Positions 47,781 to 57,857 of a stretch of 64,000 nucleotides of DNA are shown piece by piece. A model generated the notes under the pieces. That model was not told where the DNA came from and did no database searches. It saw only the letters and a program-made list of their open reading frames with translations. This DNA is from Anticarsia gemmatalis (taxonomy: Eukaryota; Arthropoda; Insecta; Lepidoptera; Erebidae): NCBI RefSeq assembly GCF_050436995.1, contig NC_134766.1, positions 5,084,001-5,148,000 of the forward strand. Reading direction: 5' to 3'. The first letter of the stretch is position 1; every line of letters starts with the position of its first letter. The translations under genes and the position numbers were made by a program.

Positions 47781-48455
47781 ACTACAGTTACTGTAATAGA
47801 CATGGATTACTCAAAATGGGCATTTTATTGTTCATTACTTCATCTTTCAAACCGTATTATTGTTGTTCGCTAATTATTTGAAATTGCTCAAAACATACTA
47901 ATACTTTTTGTATTGTAAGCGCTTCGTTTCATTCCTCTTTCTTCCTAACTGCAGAAACCTCCCTATACGCTTTTAATTCAATACATTAACTTAACACACA
48001 AGGGGTGTAGAACAAATACTTCATCAGTACAAAGTGCGCTATAGTTAATCCTGCGGCGTTGCTTCATGGCACGTAGCTTTTATGATGTATGTTCTGTTAG
48101 TTAATAGGGGCTCGCGTTTGTCTTTATTGATAACATTTAGAATAGGTTAAAGATTTCGCCTAACAATATTTTCGATAAATATCTTCTTGAAAAAAAAAAT
48201 TGGTAGATATAGCTCTTTTTTCCTCCACCTCTCTTCTTCATCAATAAATATATTAATATGTTGCCTCTCTGCGATGAATAAATAATAAGTCCGCTTTTTG
48301 TACCTACCCAATGTATTATTGACTACTTTTCCCATTTCATAGGGCACAAACGAAGAGAATATTTCGTTTTAAACCTTTAAGTTTGAACTAGGTATATAAT
48401 GTTATCTTACAGCGGTAAAATAGACTCTTTTATCAATCAATTGGTCAATTTAATA

Positions 48456-48726
48456 TCTTCTTCTTCTTTTTCTTCTTCGTGTGGTTAGTGGTCAACCTTA
48501 TGTCAAAGTTGTTCAAGCCGCCCGAAGGCCTTTGACGTGGCTTAACGACTGTTATCATTATTGACAACAACGGGAACCGACGTTTTACGTGCCCTCCGAA
48601 ACACGGAGACGGCTAGTTCAAATACCACTATGCGGTCACCCATCTATGGAATGACCGCGCCACAGGTTGCTTAACCCACAGATCGTGTACCGACCGATGA
48701 GCGCAACTGGCTACGGGCGCCTCTCT
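48456..48726 (-). mobile_element. 5S-rRNA-derived SINE, near full length, minus strand
   Basis: On the + strand it begins with a (TTC)n tail, then 'gtggttagtggtcaacctta' and 'gttcaagccgcccgaaggcc', and ends with the reversed 5S-like head 'gcggtcacccatctatgg...ggttgcttaacccacagatc'. An ORF across the head is coincidental. Confidence 0.65.
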
Positions 48727-49095
48727 TTCATACATAGTGTATAGTGTATAGGTACTGTGAAGAGCTCTACTAGTGCCAAGACAACGCAAGACTGTGTGCC
48801 AGTACTCAAGAGGCACGGTGCCGCACAAATTGGCCTCTCCACGAACAAGTGGCGACGACTCTCAGAACAGCTTGAATACTTTATACACTTATAGTTTGAC
48901 GAGTTTGTCTATATCTTGAGAGATATTCATTTATTGGCTGTAATATTTAAAATAATAGTATAAATATAGCTAAGAAGCTATCAAACTTAATAGCAAATAT
49001 GCTATGGTAGGAAAAAATGTGCCAATATGAGTCGAATGCTCAGATTTTTGCGGTGACACAGTTATTGACCCAGGTAATAAAACTTTGCTACCTTT

Positions 49096-49143
49096 GATTT
49101 CATTATGTACCTAATACAAATGTATTAGGTACATAATGAAATC
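49096..49143. repeat. Perfect 23-bp inverted repeat with 2-base spacer
   Basis: GATTTCATTATGTACCTAAT plus ACA is followed by AA and its exact reverse complement. No mismatch in 23 bp. Confidence 0.9.
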
Positions 49144-49747
49144 CTCATCAGCATATTTTTTTTTATAAAATTTTTAGATATTATATTTAACTTTGAACAT
49201 AAATCAGTCAAACAACTCATTGAAAACAGAATCTATTTGTATCCTTAAATGGAGCAAAATATGTTAAAAGTGTCTTCATTCATAAATGAAACAGTTTACA
49301 ATTTTACTTGTTTAAAACCATTAAAATTACCTTACACAAAAAGCCTTAACATCAGCCACAAAAAGATGTTTCGTTAAGCCGCAAAACTAAAGCCAACTTT
49401 TGCATGAAAAGCTCGCCATTACCAGACTCTTGAAGCGACGGAGGGACGAGCTGGGCCGATGGAGCCACTCCTCGGGAGGACCTCGAGAGGCCAATTTACT
49501 CAGCGTAGCCAGCCACTAGGAAACGTGCCAGGCTTTTTACATCATATCTGCTTTATGCAATAGTTTTAGCGGGATTGAGGGAGAGAATCGTATTTATTTT
49601 ATGAAAAGAAAGTTTTTGAAGATTTGTTTTATGAATTTTAGATTTATTTGTGGTTTAATACTGGAACTATGGCAGTAAGATGTTTGCATTGAAACAAAAT
49701 AACGACATACAAAGTGAAATAGCTCAGTGTGCCTACATATGATGATA

Positions 49748-49992
49748 CTAGCTGACTCGCGCAACTTCGCTTGCGTCACTTAAGAGAGAATGGGTCATAA
49801 TTTTCCCCGTTTTTTAAACATTTTTTACTGGTACTCTGCTCCTATTGGTCGATGTATCGATAGCCTTCCTCGATAAATGGGCTTTCTAACACTGAAAGAA
49901 TTTTTCAAATTGGACCAGTAGTTTCTGAGATTAGCACGTTCAAATAAACAAACAAACAAACAAACTCTTCAGCTTTATAATATTAGTATAGA
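49748..49992 (-). mobile_element. Non-autonomous Helitron, short family copy, minus strand
   Basis: CTAGCTGACTCGCGCAACTT to TATTAGTATAGA on the + strand, between A and T. A deletion removes most of the 'gcgtgatgatatatagcc' block. Confidence 0.82.
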
Positions 49993-50374
49993 TTAGGAAC
50001 ATTCGTTGTTCAACAATTGAATCAATTTCACGGAGCATAACGGATTATTTATTTTGCTCATTTGATAGAGTTTTGTAAACGCGATATTTAAGATTTGTTT
50101 TTTATCAACATAGTGCGACTGTCTATTTTTAAAGTCCCGAAAAATCTGCATAGTTTAGGATACTTAGTACAAACACGAAACGAGTTCTTTCGTTCTTTAT
50201 TAGAAAAATAATCTTAAAATTGATCCTGCAATGATATAAATAACTTTATTAACCAGTCGAAACGTGTAACTATATTTAATGTTTCTATTCAAGAAACCTA
50301 TAAACACACGATTTTAAAAATCAATAAGTACTGCTAATAAGTACTTGAACAAGCTCTACACCTGTACAGTGCCG

Positions 50375-50466
50375 GTAAAACGGTCCAAGTACTACCGTGA
50401 GAAAGAGATAGCACGATACTCTGTATAGCGTTGTCCCTCTCTAACAGTAGAACTTGAATAGTTTAA
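50375..50466. repeat. Imperfect fold-back, possible MITE
   Basis: 'aagtactaccgtgagaaaga' plus 'gatagcacgatac' is mirrored by 'gtatagcgttgtccctctct' and 'aacagtagaacttg': about 35-40 paired positions with scattered mismatches. Confidence 0.55.
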
Positions 50467-50851
50467 GTAATTAGTAACAAGAAAAGCTACGTTTCTATTG
50501 CAGTAGTATTTTCTTTATTTTATGTGTTTACTTTTACATAATAGTTTTTTAATGCAAAACAAATAGTCTGCCGCATAGTTTAAATAAACTTGCATACATT
50601 TGTGTTTTAATAGGGACTGCTGTTACCGGTTTAAGGGTTAACACAGCAATGTATGTGTTAATGCTATTAGTTTTATATTTTTCTGGTATAAACACATAGC
50701 TAAAACGACAAAAAAACTTAGTTTTATAGAAAGACAGCTAGTGTTGCTCCTAGTTCCAATAAGTAGGTTTTTATGGTGCAATTAATTGCCATATATTTTT
50801 TCATAGTTTTTTTTAAATTTAGTTTCATAAAAGACAACTTCCGCGCTAAGA

Positions 50852-51018
50852 ATTGATCTTGTGTCGCGGGGACTTTTACAAACATACAAACAGCAGACAC
50901 AAAGTACAACAAGACCCGAAACAATTACTTATGGATCGCACAAATAATATAATTGTTCGGTGTGGGAATCGAACCCACGACCTCCCGACGCAATGGTAGC
51001 GGCGTGGCGACCTAAAAA
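50852..51018 (-). mobile_element. tRNA-derived SINE, 5'-truncated, minus strand
   Basis: The minus strand has 'gggaggtcgtgggttcgatt' (B-box) then 'cacaccgaacaattatatta', 'tttgtgcgatccataagtaa', 'gggtcttgttgtactttgtg' and 'gtccccgcgacacaagatca'. The A-box is missing at the 5' end, beyond 'ggtcgccacgccgctacc'. Confidence 0.7.
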
Positions 51019-51424
51019 TCGGTTAAGTGGTCCAGCCGGTAAAGCGTAACGGATTGACAAAGAAAATTCCGCAAGTACCATATTTATTATCAGTAGGTAC
51101 TTAGTATAGATGTGAACGAAAATCAGTCACTTGTATTTCAGAAACCGACATAGTATGGAGACGATTGACACTGACACTCCTGAGACGCAATCCTATTTCA
51201 TGGGTGACTTGATTCACGAGTACCTACTACCTAGCTGGCAGAACAGTTATAAGATTGACATTTTACGCATAAAATGTCGCCTGAAAACCTCTGAAAGCCA
51301 GTTTTACAGGCTATGGATAAGTGTCAAATAAGCTATCCTATAGATAAATTGATGAATTGTGAACTGACAATCTAAGAAATGGTGAATCTAAAAATACCAA
51401 TTTATATTGGTACCGTAGTAGTAG

Positions 51425-51480
51425 CCTTTGGCTTCTGCTTACCCCTATGAAAAACGGTATGATTTTATGTATGTATGTAA
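51425..51480 (+). repeat. Short repeat D (CTGCCTACCCCTATGGGAAAA...GTGATTTTATGTATG)
   Basis: 'ttggcttctgcttaccccta', 'tgaaaaacggtatgatttta' and 'tgtatgtatg'. The same short block, more or less worn, is at 28512-28565, 35155-35220, 44905-44965, 56288-56340 and 62810-62890 (+), and at 3650-3701 and 43515-43560 (-). It is a recurrent lepidopteran fragment whose parent element I cannot name. Confidence 0.45.
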
Positions 51481-52307
51481 AATTATTTCAACCAGTAAAA
51501 CTTAAAAATAATTTCCCACAAAGTGCAAAACACTTCCCAAGTACATGGCAACACTGGCAAGTGATAAGCCACCGCTATACATCACCTCCGCGGTGTGCCT
51601 GACGTGGAGTTGCCATATAAAAAATGTAAGGCAAACATCCCGCTGGGAACGTTCTAGAACACTTGAAAAGATGGATACGGGAGCTTGTTAATCGCACGTT
51701 CAATGTGTGAAAAATCTTTACCAACATTTTTAAAGGATTTATGTGTTTTAAAAATATCTTGAGTATTAAAAGTTTGGTGTTTTATATATAACAGGGTACG
51801 AATTAACACGAACACGCATTATACCTTAATATGCCTTACGTTTCGGCGCAGGTTGCACTCGCCGTGGAATGCAAGAGTTTAAAAGTTATGGTTTTCTTTG
51901 TTGGCAATTAGTACATCATGTATATAATAAATATGATTTATTCTGACTAGTATTTCAACACGTATCGGGACCGTTTTATCCCTTGAAAAGTTGAGTATAA
52001 TTTTGTTGTTAGTTAGCTGCTATTTCTCATGCAGCAATTAAACTGCAATAAATGTGTTTTATATAACAGTTGATCGATTTAAATCATTCGTGTGAAGATT
52101 AGAAACCGCATTAAGATGGATATCATTTCGTATTAACGCTAGGAGCTTCCTCATCAAACGAGTAGTTCCTGAGTTTAACACGTTTAACAATCTCTCAACT
52201 TTTAATATTACTGTAAATATGATGTACTTACTCATAAAATTAAATGATGCAAGAATTAAAGTTGCCAACAGCATAAAACCGATCAAAACCACCAATGAAT
52301 ATTAAAC

Positions 52308-52553
52308 ATAGCTGACGCGCGCAACCTCGCTTGCGTTACATAAGCGTTAAAATTTTTCCCCGTTTTTGAAACATTTTTCACTGGTACTCTGCTCCTATTG
52401 GTAGTAGCGTGATGATATATAGCCTATAACCTTCCTCGATAAATGAACTATCTAACACTGAAAGAATTTTTCAAATCGGACCAGTAGTTCCTGAGATTAG
52501 CGCGTTCAAACAAACAATCAAACAAACAAACAAACTCTTCAGCTTTATAATAC
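52308..52553 (-). mobile_element. Helitron copy truncated at its 5' end by a Tc1-type element
   Basis: The left (3') end has CTAG changed to ATAG, followed by CTGACGCGCGCAACCTCGCT. The right end stops at 'cagctttataata' and runs straight into the Tc1-type terminus, so the last 11 bases of the Helitron 5' end are missing. Confidence 0.75.
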
Positions 52554-53580
52554 ACTAGAACCAAAAATTAAGGGATATAAAAAAAGAATCCAAATTTTTG
52601 GGTGATTTTCAACAAGCTGTAACTCCGAGGAAAATGGTCGTACAGAAAAAATAAAAGAAACAAATTGTAGCTCCAAGTGTCTAGTTTTTAGATATGACCA
52701 TGAAAATTTTTTGGCATGGCCAGGTCTGGAGAAATCCTACGAAAACTACAAAAAAAAAAATTCCAAATTTTTTCCCTCCTAAAAAAAGGTCCACGGGCTT
52801 CAAAAAAATTTTTTTGATTCTTTCGTTCTAAAGTTCTTTTAGAAAATTTAATCTTCTTTAATTTGCCGTATTGAAAAAGCCTGTACGACGATTTGCCACG
52901 GAGTTATCGTCAATCAAAGCAAAAAAGTTATTTTTGACTTTGATATTGAATAACTCCGGAAATAATGATTGTACAGGAAATCAAAGGAGGGTTTTGAAAA
53001 CTGCACAATATTCCCTATAAGAAAATGTAAACATCTTCGAAGAAAAATTTTTTTTTTGAATTGAAACCTCGGACTGGAAAAAAGACAAAAATTCGCGAAA
53101 TTAAGGATATTTGGATAACTTGGTATAACTTTGGATAAAATGGATGAACGAAGGATATCGTCGGTAATTTTTCAACCTCAAAATGTCCCCTAAAATCCCT
53201 CAAAAATTCAAAGCGCTGCGATTTTTTTTTCATTGTGCCCCGAAGCTTCAAATTCTTTGTTATTGCAAAAATCACCATTGTGAGCAATTTTGTGGTTTTT
53301 ATTCATTTTTGTAATAATTTTTTTTTTTCTCTCTAAAATCTTTATTTTTTCGATTAAAAAGCAAATCGCGTGCCTATGCTCACTCCACGACATCGTCGAG
53401 CCCGATTGGCTTATGTGCATGACCATCACGATTGGGGTCGTAGACAGTGGACCAGTGTCTTATGGACTGACGAATCTCGATTTTGACTTCATGGCAGCGA
53501 TAGACGATCTCTCGTTTTGCGATTTGCTTTTTCGGCCAGGACGACATTAAAAAAAATTTCTAAAAAAAGCCTACTTATAA
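52554..53580 (+). mobile_element. Degenerate Tc1-type transposon body
   Basis: AT-rich unit starting with CTAGAACCAAAAATTAAGGG at 52555 and containing the transposase relic near its right end. The left 750 bases carry long A and T runs and repeated phrases about 'aactccg...' (52620, 52960). No inverted copy of the left terminus was found downstream, so the right end is missing. It directly abuts the broken 5' end of a minus-strand Helitron at a TA, which fits insertion into that Helitron. Confidence 0.45.
53358..53549 (+). pseudogene. Relic of a Tc1-type (Tc1/mariner) transposase catalytic core
   Basis: In one + strand frame the translation contains LTPRHRRARLAYVHDHHDWG, then a segment ending VLWTDESRF, an in-frame TGA (53484-53486), and then LHGSDRRSLVLR. 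This is the pattern of the Tc1-family catalytic domain around its first catalytic aspartate (TDES; Asp codon 53469-53471), followed by the usual GSD.RR segment. A TAA lies immediately upstream (53355-53357). The N-terminal DNA-binding half and the distal D and E residues were not found, so the copy is broken and non-functional. Recognition is by motif only. Confidence 0.6.
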
Positions 53581-53711
53581 CTTGTTGCTTTGATAACAAC
53601 ACGAACAAGCATAAAACCGTTTATCAAAATTCATATCCATTACTCTATGAAATTACACGTTTCAAATGGAAAACTTGCTAATTACCCCCTAACATGAATA
53701 CGAAGGCTAGA

Positions 53712-53765
53712 CGAACTTTGCCGAGGATTGCCGAACTTTGCCGATGTTTGCCGAAGTTACGCGAA
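53712..53765 (+). repeat. Short GCCGA tandem motif
   Basis: GCCGA recurs five times as 'actttgccga', 'gattgccga', 'actttgccga', 'tgtttgccga' and 'agttacgcga'. Confidence 0.7.
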
Positions 53766-53958
53766 GTTATTTAATGAGTCGGAATGTAGGCGATAAACGA
53801 ATGCGACTTGTTTATGAGTTGGCTTAATTTGTGGGAGTATTATGCTTAAACGACTTTTATTTATATATTTGTGTATAATATTTATGTAGAGACATAGTTA
53901 TGATAACTAAAGTTTAGCTGAATTAGTGTAAGACTTTAACAGAATACTAGACAACAAA

Positions 53959-54007
53959 TTAATGTATCTCATCCATTAATGTCCCACTAATGGATGAGAT
54001 ACATTAA
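53959..54007. repeat. Perfect 20-bp inverted repeat with 9-base loop
   Basis: TTAATGTATCTCATCCATTA (53959-53978), loop ATGTCCCAC, exact reverse complement at 53988-54007. The loop plus following T is then repeated directly (ATGTCCCACT, from 54007), a signature of template switching. Confidence 0.9.
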
Positions 54008-54480
54008 TGTCCCACTGGGCAAGGAAACGTAAAATATTTTTAATATTGGCATGGTAATAACTTAAGACAGAAGCTCCTTTAAGTAGGTAGGGACTAAATA
54101 AATTAATTGACTTGGTATTACATAGATCTCACATCTTTTTACGCCAGAGAGACTGAGCTGCGAGACTTGGGGTTTTTTACAGGATATTTTTGATAGCATA
54201 AATTTTCTGATAGAATATAGTGACAGAAATCTTCCCTCTAATAAAATATTCGAATGCAGATAGATTAATTCGTTAACCGGCACATAATTTAGGTGCTAAC
54301 ATCACTACATATATTCCGTAATAATCTGTCTATTACCATGTGTATGACACCCACACGACCGCCTCGGGTGTATCCGCGATATTAACCCGTACATCACAAT
54401 GAACCGAATAGTTATTGAGCAGCCTTTTGTTACCGCAAATGAACTGTTGGCTTTAATAAATTCGGTATTTAATCCATTCA

Positions 54481-54540
54481 TCTATACTAATAAACTAGTC
54501 CCAAAAATTAAGGGATGGCTCGTCCGACCTTGTTTATAGT
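54481..54540 (+). repeat. Helitron 5' stub joined to a second copy of the Tc1-type terminus
   Basis: TCTATACTAATA (the first 12 bases of the local Helitron) is interrupted at a TA by AACTAGTCCC and CCAAAAATTAAGGGAT. The second piece is the 16-base terminal motif also found at 52561. The remainder up to the next Helitron (54552) is unique. Confidence 0.4.
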
Positions 54541-54551
54541 GGCCAAGTAAA

Positions 54552-54807
54552 TCTATACTAATATTATAAAGCTGAAGAGTTTCTTTGTTTGTTTGTTTGT
54601 TTGAACGCGCTAATCTCAGGAACTACTGGTCCGATTTTAAAAAATCTTTCAGTGTTAGATAGCCCAGTTATCGAGGAAGGTTATAGGCTATATAACATTA
54701 CGCTACAGTCATTAGGAGCGGAGTAGCAACGACAAATGTTACAATAACGGGGAAAATTTTGACTCATTGTCTTAAATGACGCAAGCGAAGTTGCGCGGGT
54801 CAGCTAG
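54552..54807 (+). mobile_element. Non-autonomous Helitron, short family copy
   Basis: TCTATACTAATATTATAAAG after A54551 to GCGGGTCAGCTAG before T54808. Terminal hairpin intact. It lies 59 bases after another Helitron 5' stub. Confidence 0.85.
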
Positions 54808-54810
54808 TTT

Positions 54811-54885
54811 TTCATACAAAGTTTCTCGAATAGCTAGTCGGTTGTCGAAATTCGATAGTTGAATAGAATTGTTCTACGTTATACA
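54811..54885 (-). repeat. Family C repeat fragment abutting a Helitron
   Basis: 'tcatacaaagtttctcgaat' and 'agtcggttgtcgaaattcga' begin within four bases of the CTAG end of the Helitron at 54552, so the Helitron may have inserted into a family C copy. Confidence 0.4.
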
Positions 54886-55026
54886 AGTTTTGTAATCATA
54901 CTCATGTTCCAATCAAAAACTCAAATGATTTTATTAAACCTTTCACACTATAAAAGGGGTCTAAAATAAAGCTTTAGCAAGTGCAGTAAGAATGCACAAA
55001 CGTGGGTATTTGGTGAAACAAAGCGA

Positions 55027-55034
55027 TGACGTCA
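55027..55034. promoter_or_regulatory. CRE-type palindrome TGACGTCA (one of eight)
   Basis: Perfect TGACGTCA. The others are at 7173-7180, 25961-25968, 28257-28264, 38697-38704, 44490-44497, 55682-55689 and 57158-57165. TGACGTCA is the binding site of CREB/ATF bZIP factors; function here is not shown. Confidence 0.35.
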
Positions 55035-55564
55035 CAAAGGAGGTTGTGTGCTAAAAGAACGTCATTAACTCACATACAGACCTGTGGGGAAATGGGTTAT
55101 GACCGAGTTATGTAGTTTTATAGAAATGGGGTTAGAAAATAGAAATTTTGTCATCGGTTTTATATATTTTTATAGGTTTTTTTATAGCGTGTATTATTTT
55201 GGGTTCTTCTTTGTTCATTTTACCTAATGCCACCGTTTTAGCTAAACTTTTAAAGGTAGGCTTAGGGTTCAAAGAGCGTGTTAAAATGTTGCGTTGTAAT
55301 AAATGTAAATAATTATTTGATTACGATTAATCCTAATTTTTATTTTGGAAATAGTGGCTTTTTGCCTTAACTTAAAGGTATTGTAAGATGCTTGTCTTGT
55401 ACAAAAATGTCGTTTTATATCAGGAATTGAAAATATATTTCTAACCACGTGTTTTAGTGTTTGTCATTCATTTTTAAACTACATTGGAAACTTTATTTTT
55501 CGTGAAATAGTTTAAAAGGACCATTATATAATCTTGATCTTTATTATCGTTATTTCCTTATATA

Positions 55565-55626
55565 TTAATTATTGTTTTGTAATTGTTTCAGGTAAGCGGT
55601 GTAACTAAGTGCATGGCATGTTAAGT
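55565..55626 (+). promoter_or_regulatory. Candidate recursive-splicing ratchet point 2 with a short cryptic exon
   Basis: A T-rich tract (TTGTTTTGTAATTGTTT) runs into CAG (55589-55591), immediately followed by GTAAGCG (55592). The pyrimidine tract is weaker than at the 31.4 kb site. A second GTAAAC donor-like site begins at 55625, defining a possible 33-nt cryptic exon (55592-55624). The first seven bases after CAG (GTAAGCG) are identical to those at 31399. It is 24.2 kb downstream of candidate 1 on the same strand. Confidence 0.4.
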
Positions 55627-55681
55627 AAACGCGTGACATTCTCACTGCCCTGGCAACGGTAAGATGCACAATATTAACCTG

Positions 55682-55689
55682 TGACGTCA
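55682..55689. promoter_or_regulatory. CRE-type palindrome between ratchet point 2 and the TTAA MITE
   Basis: GTGACGTCAC, 57 bases after the second donor-like site of candidate ratchet point 2. The extended palindrome (10 bp) is the strong form of the site. Confidence 0.35.
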
Positions 55690-55736
55690 CGGTGCTGGGT
55701 TTCTGTCCAATAAATAATATATCTATAGTTAATTTA

Positions 55737-55812
55737 TTAACTCTTTTACCGCCACGGTCGGCTATACTCGACAATTAGAAAATATAGCCGACCGTGGCGG
55801 TCAAAGGGTTAA
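55737..55812. mobile_element. TTAA-flanked palindromic MITE (76 bp), piggyBac-like ends
   Basis: TTAA at both ends (55737-55740, 55809-55812). The inner 18 bp CCGCCACGGTCGGCTATA (55749-55766) is perfectly repeated in inverse at 55783-55800. The outer arms CTCTTTTA/TCAAAGGG also mostly pair. TTAA plus a CCCTTT-type end suggests a piggyBac-mobilised MITE; that attribution is inference. Confidence 0.65.
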
Positions 55813-57857
55813 GCTTGTATTTAGCCCTGATTTTTGTCTATAGTAATAAGTTTAATTTCAGTGTAAGTGGTAAGTTTACAGTGTACCTATTGTCTCTGCT
55901 AAGCCCTTAGCCTAGTATTTAGGAAATATTAATGTAATATACTACACGTTTTATTTCTTTATTTTTTTCTTGCTGTTTCTGCACCGCTGCGTTTCTACAA
56001 AATTTTGCTAAATCCCGTCTAGTTTCACATAGATGTATTGAAAACGAATTATATAAAAAAAATATCATAAGCATCTTTATATTCTTGTTGATTTACGATC
56101 AGCCTTATTTTACGTTGCTTGCTTTTCATTAAAAGAAAAAAAGGATAAATAACGAAATAGTACGAAAAATCTTACGTACGTAAATCGAAATAGTACGTAC
56201 GTAAATCTTTAATTCAGTTTCAACTTTTTTTAAATAAATAGTGTTTAGAGCTATTTTGCCAAATATCTTGTTTATTCTGCAAATTCTGTATTTGCAACCT
56301 ACCCCAAGGGAAAAGAGCGTGATAATACATTGTGCTAAACCCTATAACATGTATGCTTAAACTTCAGCAAACATGACTAGACGTTGTAGACAATTTAATG
56401 ATTAGTCCGCTAATTTAAGCATTCACCTTGCTATAAGATATTGTACCTTATGCCTTTGTAATAAGGGTGTTTATAGGATAATTAGGGAGTTTATTTACAG
56501 GGTTGTCGGCTGATGGATGATAATTACGCTTGCGTGTCGTATCGAAATGCATTTGTATGTTTGTGTACTTAATTATATTAATATCGATAGTTTTTCAATT
56601 TGTTACGTTTCATTGTCAATAAACGCTAATTTTTGTAATGGTGGTAGCAGTTACACTGTTTTTACGCTGTTTTTATTAACAGCATTAGTAATTTGCGCCA
56701 ATTTTGTCCGTATAGGTTAATTTTCTAACAGTATTAGCAGCTTTTCAGCAAGTTACACTATCTTTATGTTGTTTTCATTTATATGACTAGTAGCCCGTGC
56801 AATTTGACTCCGGTTATACGGGTTTACCTAAAGATATAAGCACACTAAAGCCTTTTTTGAGAATCGCACTGTGTATTGGTAAAAAAAAAACCGCATAAAA
56901 ATCTTTGGTGTTGATTATGAGTTTATCGTGAACAGTAAATTGTAGTTATAACACTTACATTTTCTTACAGTTAGTACTCATTACTACCAAAAGTAGCTCC
57001 ACAATGAAAACCTCATTTTAGAAACAGTATAATCTACAACAATTATTATAAACGCATTCATACTATTACGTAACAATTACATCAAAAATCATAAATATTG
57101 TATCGCAAAAATCCCCGCCATTTTGCGTCCAGACAGACACGTCAAAACAAAAATTCATGACGTCATTTACATTTCAGACGCCTGCACGAACTTTTGACGT
57201 TCCCTTCTAACTTACACATTTACATTTATATTAATACAATATCAACTCTATTTGTATATCGTTAGAACTCATTTTTGATAGAATGTATTGTGTTAACGTG
57301 TTGTATCAAACTTTGCTTTCACGGTTTAATCTTTATTGTTAACGTCGATTAGGGGAGGAAGGAAATTGTATTTTGGTATAAATTTAATGAAGCAGAGGTT
57401 TTAGAGAAGAAAAGTTTATGTTTTATACGCTTAAGTTGTAATTAATTGATTATAATTGCGAGTATTTTGGATTCAAGTTAACCTTAAAAAAATTATATTG
57501 GTGCAACACGCATCGGACGTCTACCACAATCCATCATGCTATGGGCTCCTTTTCAATACCCAATTTTTCCTGAATCGCGCCAGAAGTTTCGGCAAAAAAG
57601 CGCCTATGGTTGTTTGCGAGTCTTCTAATGTTTCCATTTTAAATATTACCGAAATAGCTTCAGGATTGACCTAGCTTATTAGCCGGGCATATTAAAATAC
57701 GCATAGCCCAAAAATACTTGCTGCGAATCCTACAATTTTCTTCTCTCTTCATTCACTTCCAAACATATTACACAGGACCGCCGGTTAAGAGTACAACGCG
57801 TTTGCAAGACATCACCCGAATCCATGTAACTTATAAAACAATAATAAAATACTCAAA
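55813..57857. other. No exon seen after ratchet candidate 2
   Basis: TACGTACGTAAATC is repeated at 56175-56210. A CRE palindrome at 57158 has two half-sites nearby. The frame at 57456-57674 has no family and no splice signals. Confidence 0.4.

Larger units (their letters stand above)
43936..49747. other. No exon seen outside listed repeats
   Basis: A CAG|GTAAAG junction at 44655 has only a moderate pyrimidine tract. GC-richer patches lie at 46010-46110, 46650-46720 and 49420-49530 ('gacggagggacgagctgggc', 'cactcctcgggaggacctcg'), all unmatched. Confidence 0.4.
49993..52307. other. No exon seen outside listed repeats
   Basis: A GC-richer patch at 51555-51660 ('gccaccgctatacatcacct', 'ccgcggtgtgcctgacgtgg'). 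A very worn Helitron 5' segment may be present at 52110-52230 ('acgagtagttcctgagttta'). Confidence 0.4.
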
